DNA of 64,000 nucleotides from Paenibacillus lupini (lineage in GTDB: Bacteria; Bacillota; Bacilli; Paenibacillales; Paenibacillaceae). The notes beneath the pieces are model-generated. The model did not search any database. It saw only the letters and a list, made by a program, of their open reading frames with translations, and was not told where the DNA came from. The number at the start of each line of letters is the position of its first letter. Positions within the stretch are counted from its first letter, which is position 1. Shown piece by piece: positions 28,001-36,104 of the stretch. The stretch is taken from positions 248,001-312,000 of the forward strand of contig NZ_JAASRW010000002.1 of NCBI RefSeq assembly GCF_011761355.1. The letters run 5' to 3'. Made by a program: the position numbers and the translations under genes.

Positions 28001-28038
28001 AACACCCATCAGAACTCCAATTGGAGGATGGGTGTTTT
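28001..28038 (+). terminator. Terminator after importer 2 operon
   Basis: AACACCCATC pairs with GATGGGTGTT over 10 bp. CTCC and GGAG inside extend the stem, followed by TTTT. Confidence 0.75.
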
Positions 28039-28049
28039 GGCATGAGAAT

Positions 28050-28081
28050 GTCTGATTTTCGAACAAAATAGTCTGAATTTC
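28050..28081 (+). promoter_or_regulatory. Direct repeat with 21-bp spacing, candidate AraC-family site
   Basis: GTCTGATTTTC (28050-28060) and GTCTGAATTTC (28071-28081) differ at one base and start exactly 21 bp apart, two helical turns. This is the spacing used by AraC-type proteins at half-sites. It lies about 40 bp before a TATAAT hexamer (28121-28126) of the AraC-type gene at 28148. Confidence 0.5.
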
Positions 28082-28147
28082 CTGCTTCCATTTATTCCAA
28101 ATTTATTATAAGGTCAAGTTTATAATTAAAAGAAACGGGGGAATTGG

Positions 28148-30484
28148 ATGCTCCAAGGAAGAAAAATATGGCGGAACCGGACTGAAAGCGGTAAAGGACG
28201 GTTTTTCAGAAAAAGCTTAATTATGATCTTCATCGTTTCCGGTATTCCCGGACTTATTATTGGAGCTCTTGTCTATTGGATGGCCGGCGGCCGTATAGAA
28301 AGTGAATTGCTGCAGCTTCATTACCAGCAGATTGAGCAGCGCTCTGAGCAATTAGACGATCAATTAAGCAATTTGGAGCTTCTGCTTTCCCACTGGGCTT
28401 TTGATAATAAATTTGACTATAGCTTGAATGGACTTGATTTTGTTCATGAGTTTAAGAGAACGGATGACATTACAAAGACGCTGATTGCGATGCAGGGCTC
28501 GAATGCCTTGGTGAAGAAGGCAGAGCTGTTTGTTGGCGGAGACAGCAAGGTTTTGTTTAACCCTGAATATACACCGCTGCAAACCCAGCAGGATTTAAGC
28601 ATCTATAATAAGCTGATTCACGGTAAAACCGTTACTTACTGGACGCAATGGGCTTTTGATCCTGCTCGTCCGGATGAGAAGGATTTAACACTTGTTCATC
28701 ATATTCCCGGCGGCAGTCCAAATCCGTTTGGCGTTCTGGTCTTCCGATTCGATAGTGCCAAAATCGCCAGCTTGCTGCAGACGATGACACCATATTACGA
28801 GGGTGAAGCATTCATGCTGCAGAAATCAGGGGATCTTTATGTTTCCGCTAACGGAAGCGCTTCCAATTCTCCATTTGTGCAGGCGCTTCGTGACAAGATC
28901 GACAATATGAAGGAGGAGAGAGGTTCATTCTTCTTCGAATGGAAGGGCTCGACTTACACCGTCTCCTACGGAAGCTTGTCCAGAATTTCGGATGAATGGC
29001 TGTATGTATCGGCTTCGCCAATTACAAGCATTATGTCTCCGGTGATGTTCATATCCAAATTGATTATTACGGTTAGTCTCATCGCGCTGCTCCTTGCAGC
29101 ATTGCTGTCTTGGCTGGCTTCTCATCGGATCTACTCCCCTGTGAAAAGGCTGGCTACCATGCTTGGCGGTCATTCTGGGGAAACCGCATGGGGCAGGCAG
29201 GATGATGAATTTACGCTGATCGAACAGCAATATCAGCATCTTCATAAGGAGCGGCTTGAACTGAATTCGAAGCTTGCGGAGCAGCTTCCACATGTGAAGG
29301 AAAGCTTCCTGCATCAGCTTTTGCAAGGCTACATGTACGCCTATTCCGAAGAAGATTTGCTGCGCCGAATGGAGCATTTTAAATGGGAGGTACAAGGCCG
29401 TCAATTTGTCGTATTGTTCATCCAATTGAATGGGATAGCGAATATGGACGAAACGTTCCGCAGCGGAGATGAAGGGCTGGTAACTTTCGCCGCCGTTAAT
29501 ATGATGAAGGAGCTTGCTTCTAAGCATTTTGAACAAAGTGATACGCTCAACTTTCATGATTTGACGGCGGGAATTGTTCTGCTTATACCGGAAGGTTGTT
29601 CTCATAAGGCAGAAATCGAGGCGTTTAGTGAGGAGCTAACGACTTCCGTTAACCGCATCTTGAGAATGCGGGTGACGATGGCAATCAGTCGACAAACAGC
29701 ACAAATTTCTGATCTTCCGAATGAATTCGAACGGGTGAAGCAGGCGGTCAGCTACCGCAACTTTGATAACGCCAATCAGATTATTGATATGGAGCAAGGT
29801 GTGCTGGATGGAGAAGCATGGGCGGAACCGCAGTATCCGTTTGCACTGGAGCGTGAGCTTATTCAGGCACTTCGGACAGGCAAAGAGGAAGAAGCGTCTG
29901 AGCTTCTGCAAGCTTTTATCGGTACATTATCCTGCCAAGGCGCCAAGGAAATTGATGTCCAGCAAGGAATGCTTCATCTGCTTGGCAATGTACAGCATGC
30001 GATTATGGTGTCCGGCGTCAATCCGAACCGGCTGTTCAAAGGTGTGAATATGTATGAGCAGCTATCGCAAATTCGTGAGCCGAAGCGGATGCAGTTGTGG
30101 TTCAAGGACAAAGTACTTGCTCCATTCCAGAAGGAGCTGAGCTGCCGCTCGAATTCTGAAGTCAAACGCCTAATTGAAGGCGCGATGATTTATTTGCAGC
30201 AAAATTATAGACATGATATTTCGCTAGATAACTGTGCGGAGCATGTCGGTACGAATCCGTTTTATCTCAGCAAATCGTTTAAAGTCGTGACGGGGAAAAA
30301 TTTCATCGACTACCTGACAGAGCTTCGTATTGAGAAGGCGAAGGAGCTCCTTCGTGATTCGGAAATGAAAATTAACGATGTGGCGGAACAGGTTGGCTAT
30401 CAGCACAGCTACTTCAACCGGATATTCAAAAAGCTTGAAGGCATGACGCCAACAAGCTATCGGGAGCAGAGTCAGCACTTGTAA
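28148..30484 (+). CDS. Membrane-anchored AraC-family regulator of the RG-I genes
   Basis: The 778-residue protein has a transmembrane helix at about 26-48 (LIMIFIVSGIPGLIIGALVYWMAGG), an extracellular sensor domain to about 295, a second helix (KLIITVSLIALLLAALLSWLA), a cytoplasmic linker, and a C-terminal AraC/XylS domain (SLDNCAEHVGTNPFYLSKSFKVVTG ... INDVAEQVGYQHSYFNRIFKK). It would sense an extracellular sugar and switch on the flanking importer and the PL26 operon. It lies between them in the same orientation with its own terminator upstream. GGGGG about 8 bases before the ATG is the likely ribosome site. The 13.2-kb regulator has the same architecture. Ligand unknown. Confidence 0.88.
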   Translation: MLQGRKIWRNRTESGKGRFFRKSLIMIFIVSGIPGLIIGALVYWMAGGRIESELLQLHYQQIEQRSEQLDDQLSNLELLLSHWAFDNKFDYSLNGLDFVHEFKRTDDITKTLIAMQGSNALVKKAELFVGGDSKVLFNPEYTPLQTQQDLSIYNKLIHGKTVTYWTQWAFDPARPDEKDLTLVHHIPGGSPNPFGVLVFRFDSAKIASLLQTMTPYYEGEAFMLQKSGDLYVSANGSASNSPFVQALRDKIDNMKEERGSFFFEWKGSTYTVSYGSLSRISDEWLYVSASPITSIMSPVMFISKLIITVSLIALLLAALLSWLASHRIYSPVKRLATMLGGHSGETAWGRQDDEFTLIEQQYQHLHKERLELNSKLAEQLPHVKESFLHQLLQGYMYAYSEEDLLRRMEHFKWEVQGRQFVVLFIQLNGIANMDETFRSGDEGLVTFAAVNMMKELASKHFEQSDTLNFHDLTAGIVLLIPEGCSHKAEIEAFSEELTTSVNRILRMRVTMAISRQTAQISDLPNEFERVKQAVSYRNFDNANQIIDMEQGVLDGEAWAEPQYPFALERELIQALRTGKEEEASELLQAFIGTLSCQGAKEIDVQQGMLHLLGNVQHAIMVSGVNPNRLFKGVNMYEQLSQIREPKRMQLWFKDKVLAPFQKELSCRSNSEVKRLIEGAMIYLQQNYRHDISLDNCAEHVGTNPFYLSKSFKVVTGKNFIDYLTELRIEKAKELLRDSEMKINDVAEQVGYQHSYFNRIFKKLEGMTPTSYREQSQHL

Positions 30485-30606
30485 AACAAGATCGTGCAAA
30501 CCGGGCAATATTGTGCAAATCGCATCTGGGTACTCCTGCAATAATGTCTCATTGAGCGTTAGCTAGCGCTTATCTAAAATGAGACCATATGGAAGGAGAT
30601 GAGGGC
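30485..30606 (+). promoter_or_regulatory. Leader of PL26 operon with hairpin and repeated GTGCAAA
   Basis: GTGCAAA occurs at 30494 and 30513. Further on, GTCTCATT (30546-30553) pairs with AATGAGAC (30578-30585) around an inner near-palindrome AGCG...CGCT (30555-30570). This gives a sizeable hairpin about 20 bases before the start codon without a T tract. No clear -35/-10 pair was seen. Confidence 0.45.
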
Positions 30607-33207
30607 ATGGCTTTGGACAAAACGATTCGGTTGAACAGTTTATCACAAAAGGTGTCAATGCCGGTTGGTATGACTTGGGGTGTTCCTTGGAGGGAAGGCG
30701 AGCTTAGCCGGGATGAAGCTTTGCGTCTAACGAGAACGAAAGACGGTACGGCCGTTCCCATGCAGCATTGGGCAACCGCCTACTGGCCGGATGGAAGTGT
30801 GAAATGGACCGCCCATGCTGCGGCAGAAACAGAAGGCGGAGCAGATGCTTATTCGCTGACCAAAGGCGAATCCACATCTCCAAGGCATCAGATGATAGTT
30901 ACGCAGACAGACGAGACGATTCTGCTTGATACAGGTGTCATGGTGTTAACGCTTGGCAGAAGCGGCAGTCAGTGGCTGCGCAGTATTACCCGTGGCGGTG
31001 CCGAGGTGTGCAGCGGAGGCGAATTGATAGGCTTGAAGGAAACTAGCAGCGAAGCATCTGGCATCAAGACGACTCGGACAGAACCATTCGAGAGCCAGGT
31101 ACACCGAATGACCATAGAGCAGGAAGGACCGGTTCGAGCTGTTGTGAAAATCGATGGGAGACATCGTGCAGCCGGCAGTTCGAGAGAATGGCTGCCCTTC
31201 TCCATGAGACTGTATGTCTATGCGGGACTAGAAACGATTCGGATCGTTCATACGTTCTATTACGACGGTAATCCGAATGAGGATTTTATAAAAGGTCTAG
31301 GAATTCGCTTTGCTGTACCAATGAGAGGTGAGCATTACAATCGTCATGTCCGGTTTGCCGGCGATAGCGGACTGTTCTCTGAATCCCCCAAAACCCTCCA
31401 TACACGAAGAACAAAAGGGAAGTACCGGGATCTGTTCGAGGAGCAGACCCTAGGACGTTCTGTCAGCTTTGATCCTGAGGAGGACGCCTATTTCCTTAGT
31501 CTATTAGATGACTCCGCAACATGGGACAGCTTCAAGGTAATGCAGCAATCATCTGAGCATTACCGAATTTGGAAGCGGACAAGTGAAGGCTGCAGCTGGG
31601 TGAAAGTGACGGACGGACGGCGTGCAGGTGGTGTGGCTTATGTTGGTGGTTCTGGTGGTGGCCTCGCTTGTGGTCTAAGAAACTTCTGGCAAAAGCATCC
31701 CTCCGGGTTCGAAGTCCATGGAACCGCACAGGATCAAGCTTCGCTTACGGTTTGGCTGTGGTCCCCTGATGGCGAAGCGATGGATTTACGACATTACGAT
31801 ACGAAGACACATGTGGAATCCTCGTATGAGGGGGCGGAAGAGCTTCGCGCGACGCCATATGGCATTGCCAACACGAATGAACTGACCTTGTGGTGTACAG
31901 AGGAGACTCCGGCTCCAGAGCTGCTGGAACAAATGAGACAGGAAACAGATCTTTCATCACTGCTAGTGTGCGAGCCATCCTATTATCATGAGGCTGGGGC
32001 GTTTGGGATTTGGAGCTTACCGGATCGTTCAACCGAAGCGAAGCGTGAGCTGGAGGAGCGGCTAGATGGTATTATTTCCTTTTACCAAGATGAGGTTGAG
32101 CAGCGCAAGTGGTATGGGTTATGGGATTACGGCGATTTTATGCACAGCTATGATCCTGTCCGGCATGTCTGGAACTACGATCTAGGCGGCTGCGCATGGC
32201 AGAACACCGAGCTTGCACCAAATATGTGGCTGTGGATGATGTTTCTGCGTTCGGGCAGGGAAGATATTTTCCGGATGGCAGAGGCGATGACCAGGCATAC
32301 AAGCGAAGTGGATGTCTATCATTTTGGCGAATATGCGGGATTAGGCTCGCGCCATAACGTTGTTCATTGGGGCTGCGGCTGTAAAGAAGCAAGAATCGGA
32401 ATGGCCGGCCTGCACCGATATTTTTATTATTTGACAGCGGATGAGCGGATCGGCGATATGATGGATGAAGTAAGAGACTCGGATTACACAACGGTTAATC
32501 TGGATCCGATGCGGTATTATTTTCCGAAAGATGAGCATCCAACGCATGTTCGGGTTGGTCCCGACTGGGCGGCCTTCAGCTCCAATTGGATGACCCGCTG
32601 GGAACGTTACGAGGATAAGGCATACCGGGATAAAATACTAGTCGGAATCCATTCCATCAAAGGAGCTAATTACGGACTGATCTCAGGTCCAACTTACGGC
32701 TACGATCCGAAGACAGGTGTCTTAACACCGATGGGTGATGACAACTGGGGTCGGCATTTGGCCATTTGTATGGGTGGTCCACAGGTCTGGTTCGAGCTTG
32801 CTGGTATGCTGAAGGATCCACAGTGGGAAGAAATGATGGCCGAGTTAGGCGTGTATTATAACAAGTCCCAGGAAGAAAAGGATAAGCTGACCCATGGACA
32901 GATCAGCACGAAGCGCTTCGAGCATCCGGTGCTTAGCGTGGCGATCGTCGCCTATGGCGCTTACTATAAGAAGGATGAAGAAACCGCAAGGAAATGCTGG
33001 GAGATTCTACAGGGCAATCCGTTTGCGACCGTTCATCTGCAAGAGGAAGCCTCGATAGTGACCCACGTTGATACACTCAGGGAAATTGACTGGATGAATA
33101 CAAACGAGGCTGCGCAATGGTCGCTGAATACAATTATTGCTTTGGAGCTTATTGCGGATTATCTTCCTGAGAAACAGGAGATGAAGCTGCAGGAGCAGTC
33201 CAAATGA
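30607..33207 (+). CDS. PL26-like exo-rhamnogalacturonan lyase (PcRGLX family), cytoplasmic
   Basis: The 866-residue protein resembles the Penicillium exo-RG-lyase family (PL26). It has an N-terminal beta-sandwich (PVGMTWGVPWREGEL ... WATAYWPDGSVKWTAHA), a central sandwich region, and an (alpha/alpha)-type C-terminal domain (WYGLWDYGDFMHSYD, NYDLGGCAWQNTELAPNMW, HWGCGCKEARIGMAGLHRYFYY). Such enzymes release unsaturated galacturonosyl-rhamnose from the end of RG-I by beta-elimination. No signal peptide, so it should process imported oligosaccharides. The frame opens at ATG 30589, but AAGGAGATGAGG between 30591 and 30602 is the ribosome site for ATG 30607. Its TGA overlaps the next ATG by 4 bases, so it heads the operon PL26-DUF1961-deacetylase-propeller-CE12. 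Family call is by recalled motifs. Confidence 0.8.
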   Translation: MALDKTIRLNSLSQKVSMPVGMTWGVPWREGELSRDEALRLTRTKDGTAVPMQHWATAYWPDGSVKWTAHAAAETEGGADAYSLTKGESTSPRHQMIVTQTDETILLDTGVMVLTLGRSGSQWLRSITRGGAEVCSGGELIGLKETSSEASGIKTTRTEPFESQVHRMTIEQEGPVRAVVKIDGRHRAAGSSREWLPFSMRLYVYAGLETIRIVHTFYYDGNPNEDFIKGLGIRFAVPMRGEHYNRHVRFAGDSGLFSESPKTLHTRRTKGKYRDLFEEQTLGRSVSFDPEEDAYFLSLLDDSATWDSFKVMQQSSEHYRIWKRTSEGCSWVKVTDGRRAGGVAYVGGSGGGLACGLRNFWQKHPSGFEVHGTAQDQASLTVWLWSPDGEAMDLRHYDTKTHVESSYEGAEELRATPYGIANTNELTLWCTEETPAPELLEQMRQETDLSSLLVCEPSYYHEAGAFGIWSLPDRSTEAKRELEERLDGIISFYQDEVEQRKWYGLWDYGDFMHSYDPVRHVWNYDLGGCAWQNTELAPNMWLWMMFLRSGREDIFRMAEAMTRHTSEVDVYHFGEYAGLGSRHNVVHWGCGCKEARIGMAGLHRYFYYLTADERIGDMMDEVRDSDYTTVNLDPMRYYFPKDEHPTHVRVGPDWAAFSSNWMTRWERYEDKAYRDKILVGIHSIKGANYGLISGPTYGYDPKTGVLTPMGDDNWGRHLAICMGGPQVWFELAGMLKDPQWEEMMAELGVYYNKSQEEKDKLTHGQISTKRFEHPVLSVAIVAYGAYYKKDEETARKCWEILQGNPFATVHLQEEASIVTHVDTLREIDWMNTNEAAQWSLNTIIALELIADYLPEKQEMKLQEQSK

Positions 33208-33893
33208 CGGAATTAAGCAGGCTCATTCCCGCCGAGTGGAGAGTGATTTATAACAATCCGCTGCAAACAGCTGGTGATGTACGGGAGTTCCGAATGGAGG
33301 GAGACGCAGCGGTTTCCTTTCCCATGGGTCGGATGCGACTGGAAAGTACAAGAGATGCTGCTGAAGGACAGGCAGCTAATCTCGTATTTTGGTGCCCGGA
33401 GCAGTTCCCGGCGAACCTCGCGGTAACCTGGGATTTTTGGCCGGTGCGGGAGCCGGGGCTGGCTATTGTTTTCTTTTGTGCGATAGGAAAGGAAGGGCAG
33501 GATCTGTTTGATCCGAGGCTTGCCAATCGAAGCGGGATATACGATCAATATCATCATGGGGATATTGACGCTTTTCATATTTCTTACTTTCGCAGGCGAT
33601 ATCCGGAGGAGAGACAGTTCCATACGTGCAACTTACGGAAAAGCTACGGCTTTCATCTTGTCGCACAAGGAGCGGACCCGATACCGGATGCTCTGGATGC
33701 TGTCGGACCGTACCGGATGCTGCTGATGAAACAGGGGACATCTGTGTTATTTGCAGTTAACGATCTGGTATTATTCAGCTGGCAGGATGACGGCACAACA
33801 TGGGGACCGCTGCTTGGAGGAGGGAAGCTTGGTTTCCGTCAGATGGCTCCGCTTATTGCAGAATACGGGAAATTACAGGTGTACGCCCCGTAA
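33204..33893 (+). CDS. DUF1961-family protein
   Basis: The 229-residue protein, without signal peptide or membrane segment, is translationally coupled to the PL26 gene by an ATGA overlap. It matches the DUF1961 pattern as I recall it: an N-terminal NPL.. strand, LVFWCPEQFPANLAVTWDFWPV, the SGIYDQYHHGDIDAFHISYFRR block, and C-terminal FAVNDLVLFSWQDDG ... LGFRQMAPLIAEYGKLQVY. That suggests a concanavalin-like beta-sandwich. DUF1961 has no function I can name. Its place between an RG lyase and a deacetylase suggests a cytoplasmic step on RG-I oligosaccharides, either catalytic or binding. The conserved Asp/His-rich block at about residues 107-125 is the best place to look for an active site. Confidence 0.75.
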   Translation: MTELSRLIPAEWRVIYNNPLQTAGDVREFRMEGDAAVSFPMGRMRLESTRDAAEGQAANLVFWCPEQFPANLAVTWDFWPVREPGLAIVFFCAIGKEGQDLFDPRLANRSGIYDQYHHGDIDAFHISYFRRRYPEERQFHTCNLRKSYGFHLVAQGADPIPDALDAVGPYRMLLMKQGTSVLFAVNDLVLFSWQDDGTTWGPLLGGGKLGFRQMAPLIAEYGKLQVYAP

Positions 33894-33911
33894 GGGAAAG
33901 GAGGATATGCG

Positions 33912-34709
33912 ATGTCGAGAATTTTGATGTGCTTTCCCGAAGGGCGGCACAAAGCACTAACTCTTAGCTATGATGATGGCAAGTTGGCAGATCGGCGGCT
34001 GGTTGATATTTTTAACCGCAATGGGCTGAAAGGAACCTTTCATCTGAATTCGGGATTGTTTGGTCCAATAGACAAGGTAGGAGCCGATGAGGTGAAGTCA
34101 CTGTACGAGGGACATGAGGTATCAGCTCATACGTTGACTCATCCAACCATCGCTCGCTGTCCAAATGAGCAAATCGTATATGAGATTATGGAGGACCGGC
34201 GTAATCTGGAAAGTCTCGTCGGGTATACGGTGCGTGGCATGTCCTATCCGAACGGCTCCTATAACCGTAGAATTAAGGATCTAATGCCCGGCCTTGGGAT
34301 CGAATATGCACGTGTTGTTCCAAGCTCAGGGAATTATGGGATGCCAGATGACTGGTATGAATGGCAGCCGACCTGTCATCATAACCGCGATCTGATGAAG
34401 CATGCAGAGGAATTCGTCAGCCTTCAGAAATCACAATATTTGTACCTCATGTACGTATGGGGACACAGTTACGAATTTGATATGGATAACAACTGGGAGC
34501 TAATGGAGCAGTTCGGCCAATATATCGGCGGTAAATCAGATATTTGGTATTGTACCAATATTGAGCTAGTTGACTATACGAAGGCATTCGAAGGGCTGAG
34601 GTTCTCAGCTGGACTTAGCTTCGTCTACAATCCTTCGACGTTAAGTGTATGGCTGAATGTAGACGGGCGGGCGGTTGAAGTGAAAGGCGGAGAGCAGATC
34701 AGCTTCTAA
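33912..34709 (+). CDS. NodB-type polysaccharide deacetylase (CE4-like), cytoplasmic
   Basis: The 265-residue protein begins with a NodB homology domain: motif 1 LSYDDG (D21, D22) and motif 2 SAHTLTH (H73, H77), the metal-binding triad of CE4 deacetylases, then GMSYPNGSYN. A C-terminal tail of about 55 residues forms a short beta region. There is no signal peptide, which is uncommon for CE4 enzymes acting on walls and fits action on imported acetylated RG-I oligosaccharides. GGAAAGGAGG precedes the ATG, 18 bp after the DUF1961 gene. A CE12 esterase lies two genes downstream, so two unrelated deacetylases are encoded in one operon. The substrate is an inference. Confidence 0.82.
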   Translation: MSRILMCFPEGRHKALTLSYDDGKLADRRLVDIFNRNGLKGTFHLNSGLFGPIDKVGADEVKSLYEGHEVSAHTLTHPTIARCPNEQIVYEIMEDRRNLESLVGYTVRGMSYPNGSYNRRIKDLMPGLGIEYARVVPSSGNYGMPDDWYEWQPTCHHNRDLMKHAEEFVSLQKSQYLYLMYVWGHSYEFDMDNNWELMEQFGQYIGGKSDIWYCTNIELVDYTKAFEGLRFSAGLSFVYNPSTLSVWLNVDGRAVEVKGGEQISF

Positions 34710-34710
34710 G

Positions 34711-34812
34711 ACGAAGTAAGAATTGTCACAAAAAGCATGCGCCAATTCTTTAAGCCAATGCTTACGAGGTAAGAATCATCACAAACAGCATGTGCCAATT
34801 CTTTTTAGGAGG
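34711..34812 (+). repeat. Tandem intercistronic repeat, copies C and D
   Basis: Copy C (34711-34754) has ACGAAGTAAGAATTG and ends GCCAATTCTTTAAG. Copy D (34759-34812) has TGCTTACGAGGTAAGAATC and ends GCCAATTCTTTTTAGGAGG. Each can fold through AAGAATTG/CAATTCTT or AAGAAT/ATTCTT. The layout, two copies about 50 bp apart with the second supplying the next gene's AGGAGG, is the same as at 25309-25426. Confidence 0.75.
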
Positions 34813-34819
34813 GAATAGG

Positions 34820-36085
34820 ATGACTCTAGTAACGATGAAAGAACCTTTTCTTATCGGGAAGATAGATATCGCGTCGGCAGGACCACATTGCAAAATGCTG
34901 TTAGGTGACTTGAACGGTGACGGCCGGATGGAGGTGCTGCTTGTTCAGCCGGACAACCGACAGGACGTGCGTTATATTCCTCATCAGGTCCAATGCCTGA
35001 CCGCCTTCGATCTGGAGGGAAATCTGCTCTGGCAGACCGGTAAGCCTGATCCTGGTGCAGGCCGTCAAGGCTCGGATTACCCCGCCCAAATCGCCGATAT
35101 TGATGGTGATGGCAAGCTTGAGGTTCTCTGCGTTATGGATAGCCGACTTCTCATTATTAACGGTCACGACGGAACAATTCGGTCTTCTCATGAGCTTCCT
35201 CATCCTCATGCTCATGACTGCATTATCGTCGCCAATTTGACCGGCGGAACACATGCTGGAGAGATTATTTTGAAGGATCGTTATCACCGCTTATGGGCGC
35301 TTGACCGCCATATGAATCTGATTTGGACGTATGAGGGTAATCCCGGTCATTTCCCGTGGGTTTATGATCTGGACGGTGACGGTTGCGATGAAGTGATGGC
35401 TGGTTATGATCTGCTGGATCATGATGGCATGCTCTTATGGAGCTGCCGCGATCTGGAGGATCATGCCGATTGCATATGGGTTGGCGATGTGAATGGAGAC
35501 GGAGAACCTGAACTCGTTATCGGCGGCAGTGTCACTGTGATGTATGACAAGCAGGGCAAAGAATTATGGCGCTATGAGGGTTCGGTTGAGTCGCAGCATA
35601 TCGCACTTGGGCGATTCCGAAATGACCTTCCTGGTCTGCAGATTGCAGGGCTGGATCGGCTCGTCAGAGAGGATGACGGCAAAGGACTAGTTGGCAAGGA
35701 TGCCTTGTTCTTGCTCGGCAGCGACGGTCAGGAGCTATGGAAGGAAGACCGTAAAACGCCGGGCTGGTTGACAATCATCGAGCCCCTGCGCGGCTGGACT
35801 GAGGATGCTCCGGACTATATTCTGGCTTTCCGGCGCGGCGGTGGATTGTTCCCGGCTTTGTATGAAGGAAATATGAATCCGATAGTAGAGTTTCCTACAG
35901 AAGGATATGTTGTCCATGCTGACTTATGGAACAGCGGTACAGAGCAGGTAATTATTTATAACGAGGGAACGGCTGATATTTATTCCAGCAAGCCTGCTAT
36001 TCTTAGTGAGTGCGTGACGGGTGCTCCGCTTCCGCAGCCAAAACGGCTATCCAGCTCAACGTTATACCCCGGCGGAGAAATATAA
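34820..36085 (+). CDS. DxDGDG (FG-GAP-like) beta-propeller protein of the RG-I operon
   Basis: The 421-residue protein contains repeated calcium-binding blades (DLNGDGRMEV, DIDGDGKLEV, DLDGDGCDEV, DVNGDGEPEL), each followed by a strand and a short W-rich segment (LWQTGK, IWTYEG, LWSCRD, LWRYEG). This is the blade pattern seen in PL11 rhamnogalacturonan lyases such as YesW, but the protein is about 200 residues shorter, has no signal peptide, and I do not see the full PL11 layout. It could be a divergent cytoplasmic RG lyase or a non-catalytic binding protein. The frame opens at ATG 34790 inside the repeat element. AGGAGGG 7 bases before ATG 34820 marks the real start. The CE12 gene follows after 19 bp. 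Confidence 0.7.
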   Translation: MTLVTMKEPFLIGKIDIASAGPHCKMLLGDLNGDGRMEVLLVQPDNRQDVRYIPHQVQCLTAFDLEGNLLWQTGKPDPGAGRQGSDYPAQIADIDGDGKLEVLCVMDSRLLIINGHDGTIRSSHELPHPHAHDCIIVANLTGGTHAGEIILKDRYHRLWALDRHMNLIWTYEGNPGHFPWVYDLDGDGCDEVMAGYDLLDHDGMLLWSCRDLEDHADCIWVGDVNGDGEPELVIGGSVTVMYDKQGKELWRYEGSVESQHIALGRFRNDLPGLQIAGLDRLVREDDGKGLVGKDALFLLGSDGQELWKEDRKTPGWLTIIEPLRGWTEDAPDYILAFRRGGGLFPALYEGNMNPIVEFPTEGYVVHADLWNSGTEQVIIYNEGTADIYSSKPAILSECVTGAPLPQPKRLSSSTLYPGGEI

Positions 36086-36104
36086 TAAAGGAGACATCAG
36101 CGAT

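Noticed and set aside
34790..34819. ATG 34790 as start of the propeller gene
   Set aside because: It lies inside the repeat element and would translate the AGGAGG itself; ATG 34820 has ideal spacing.
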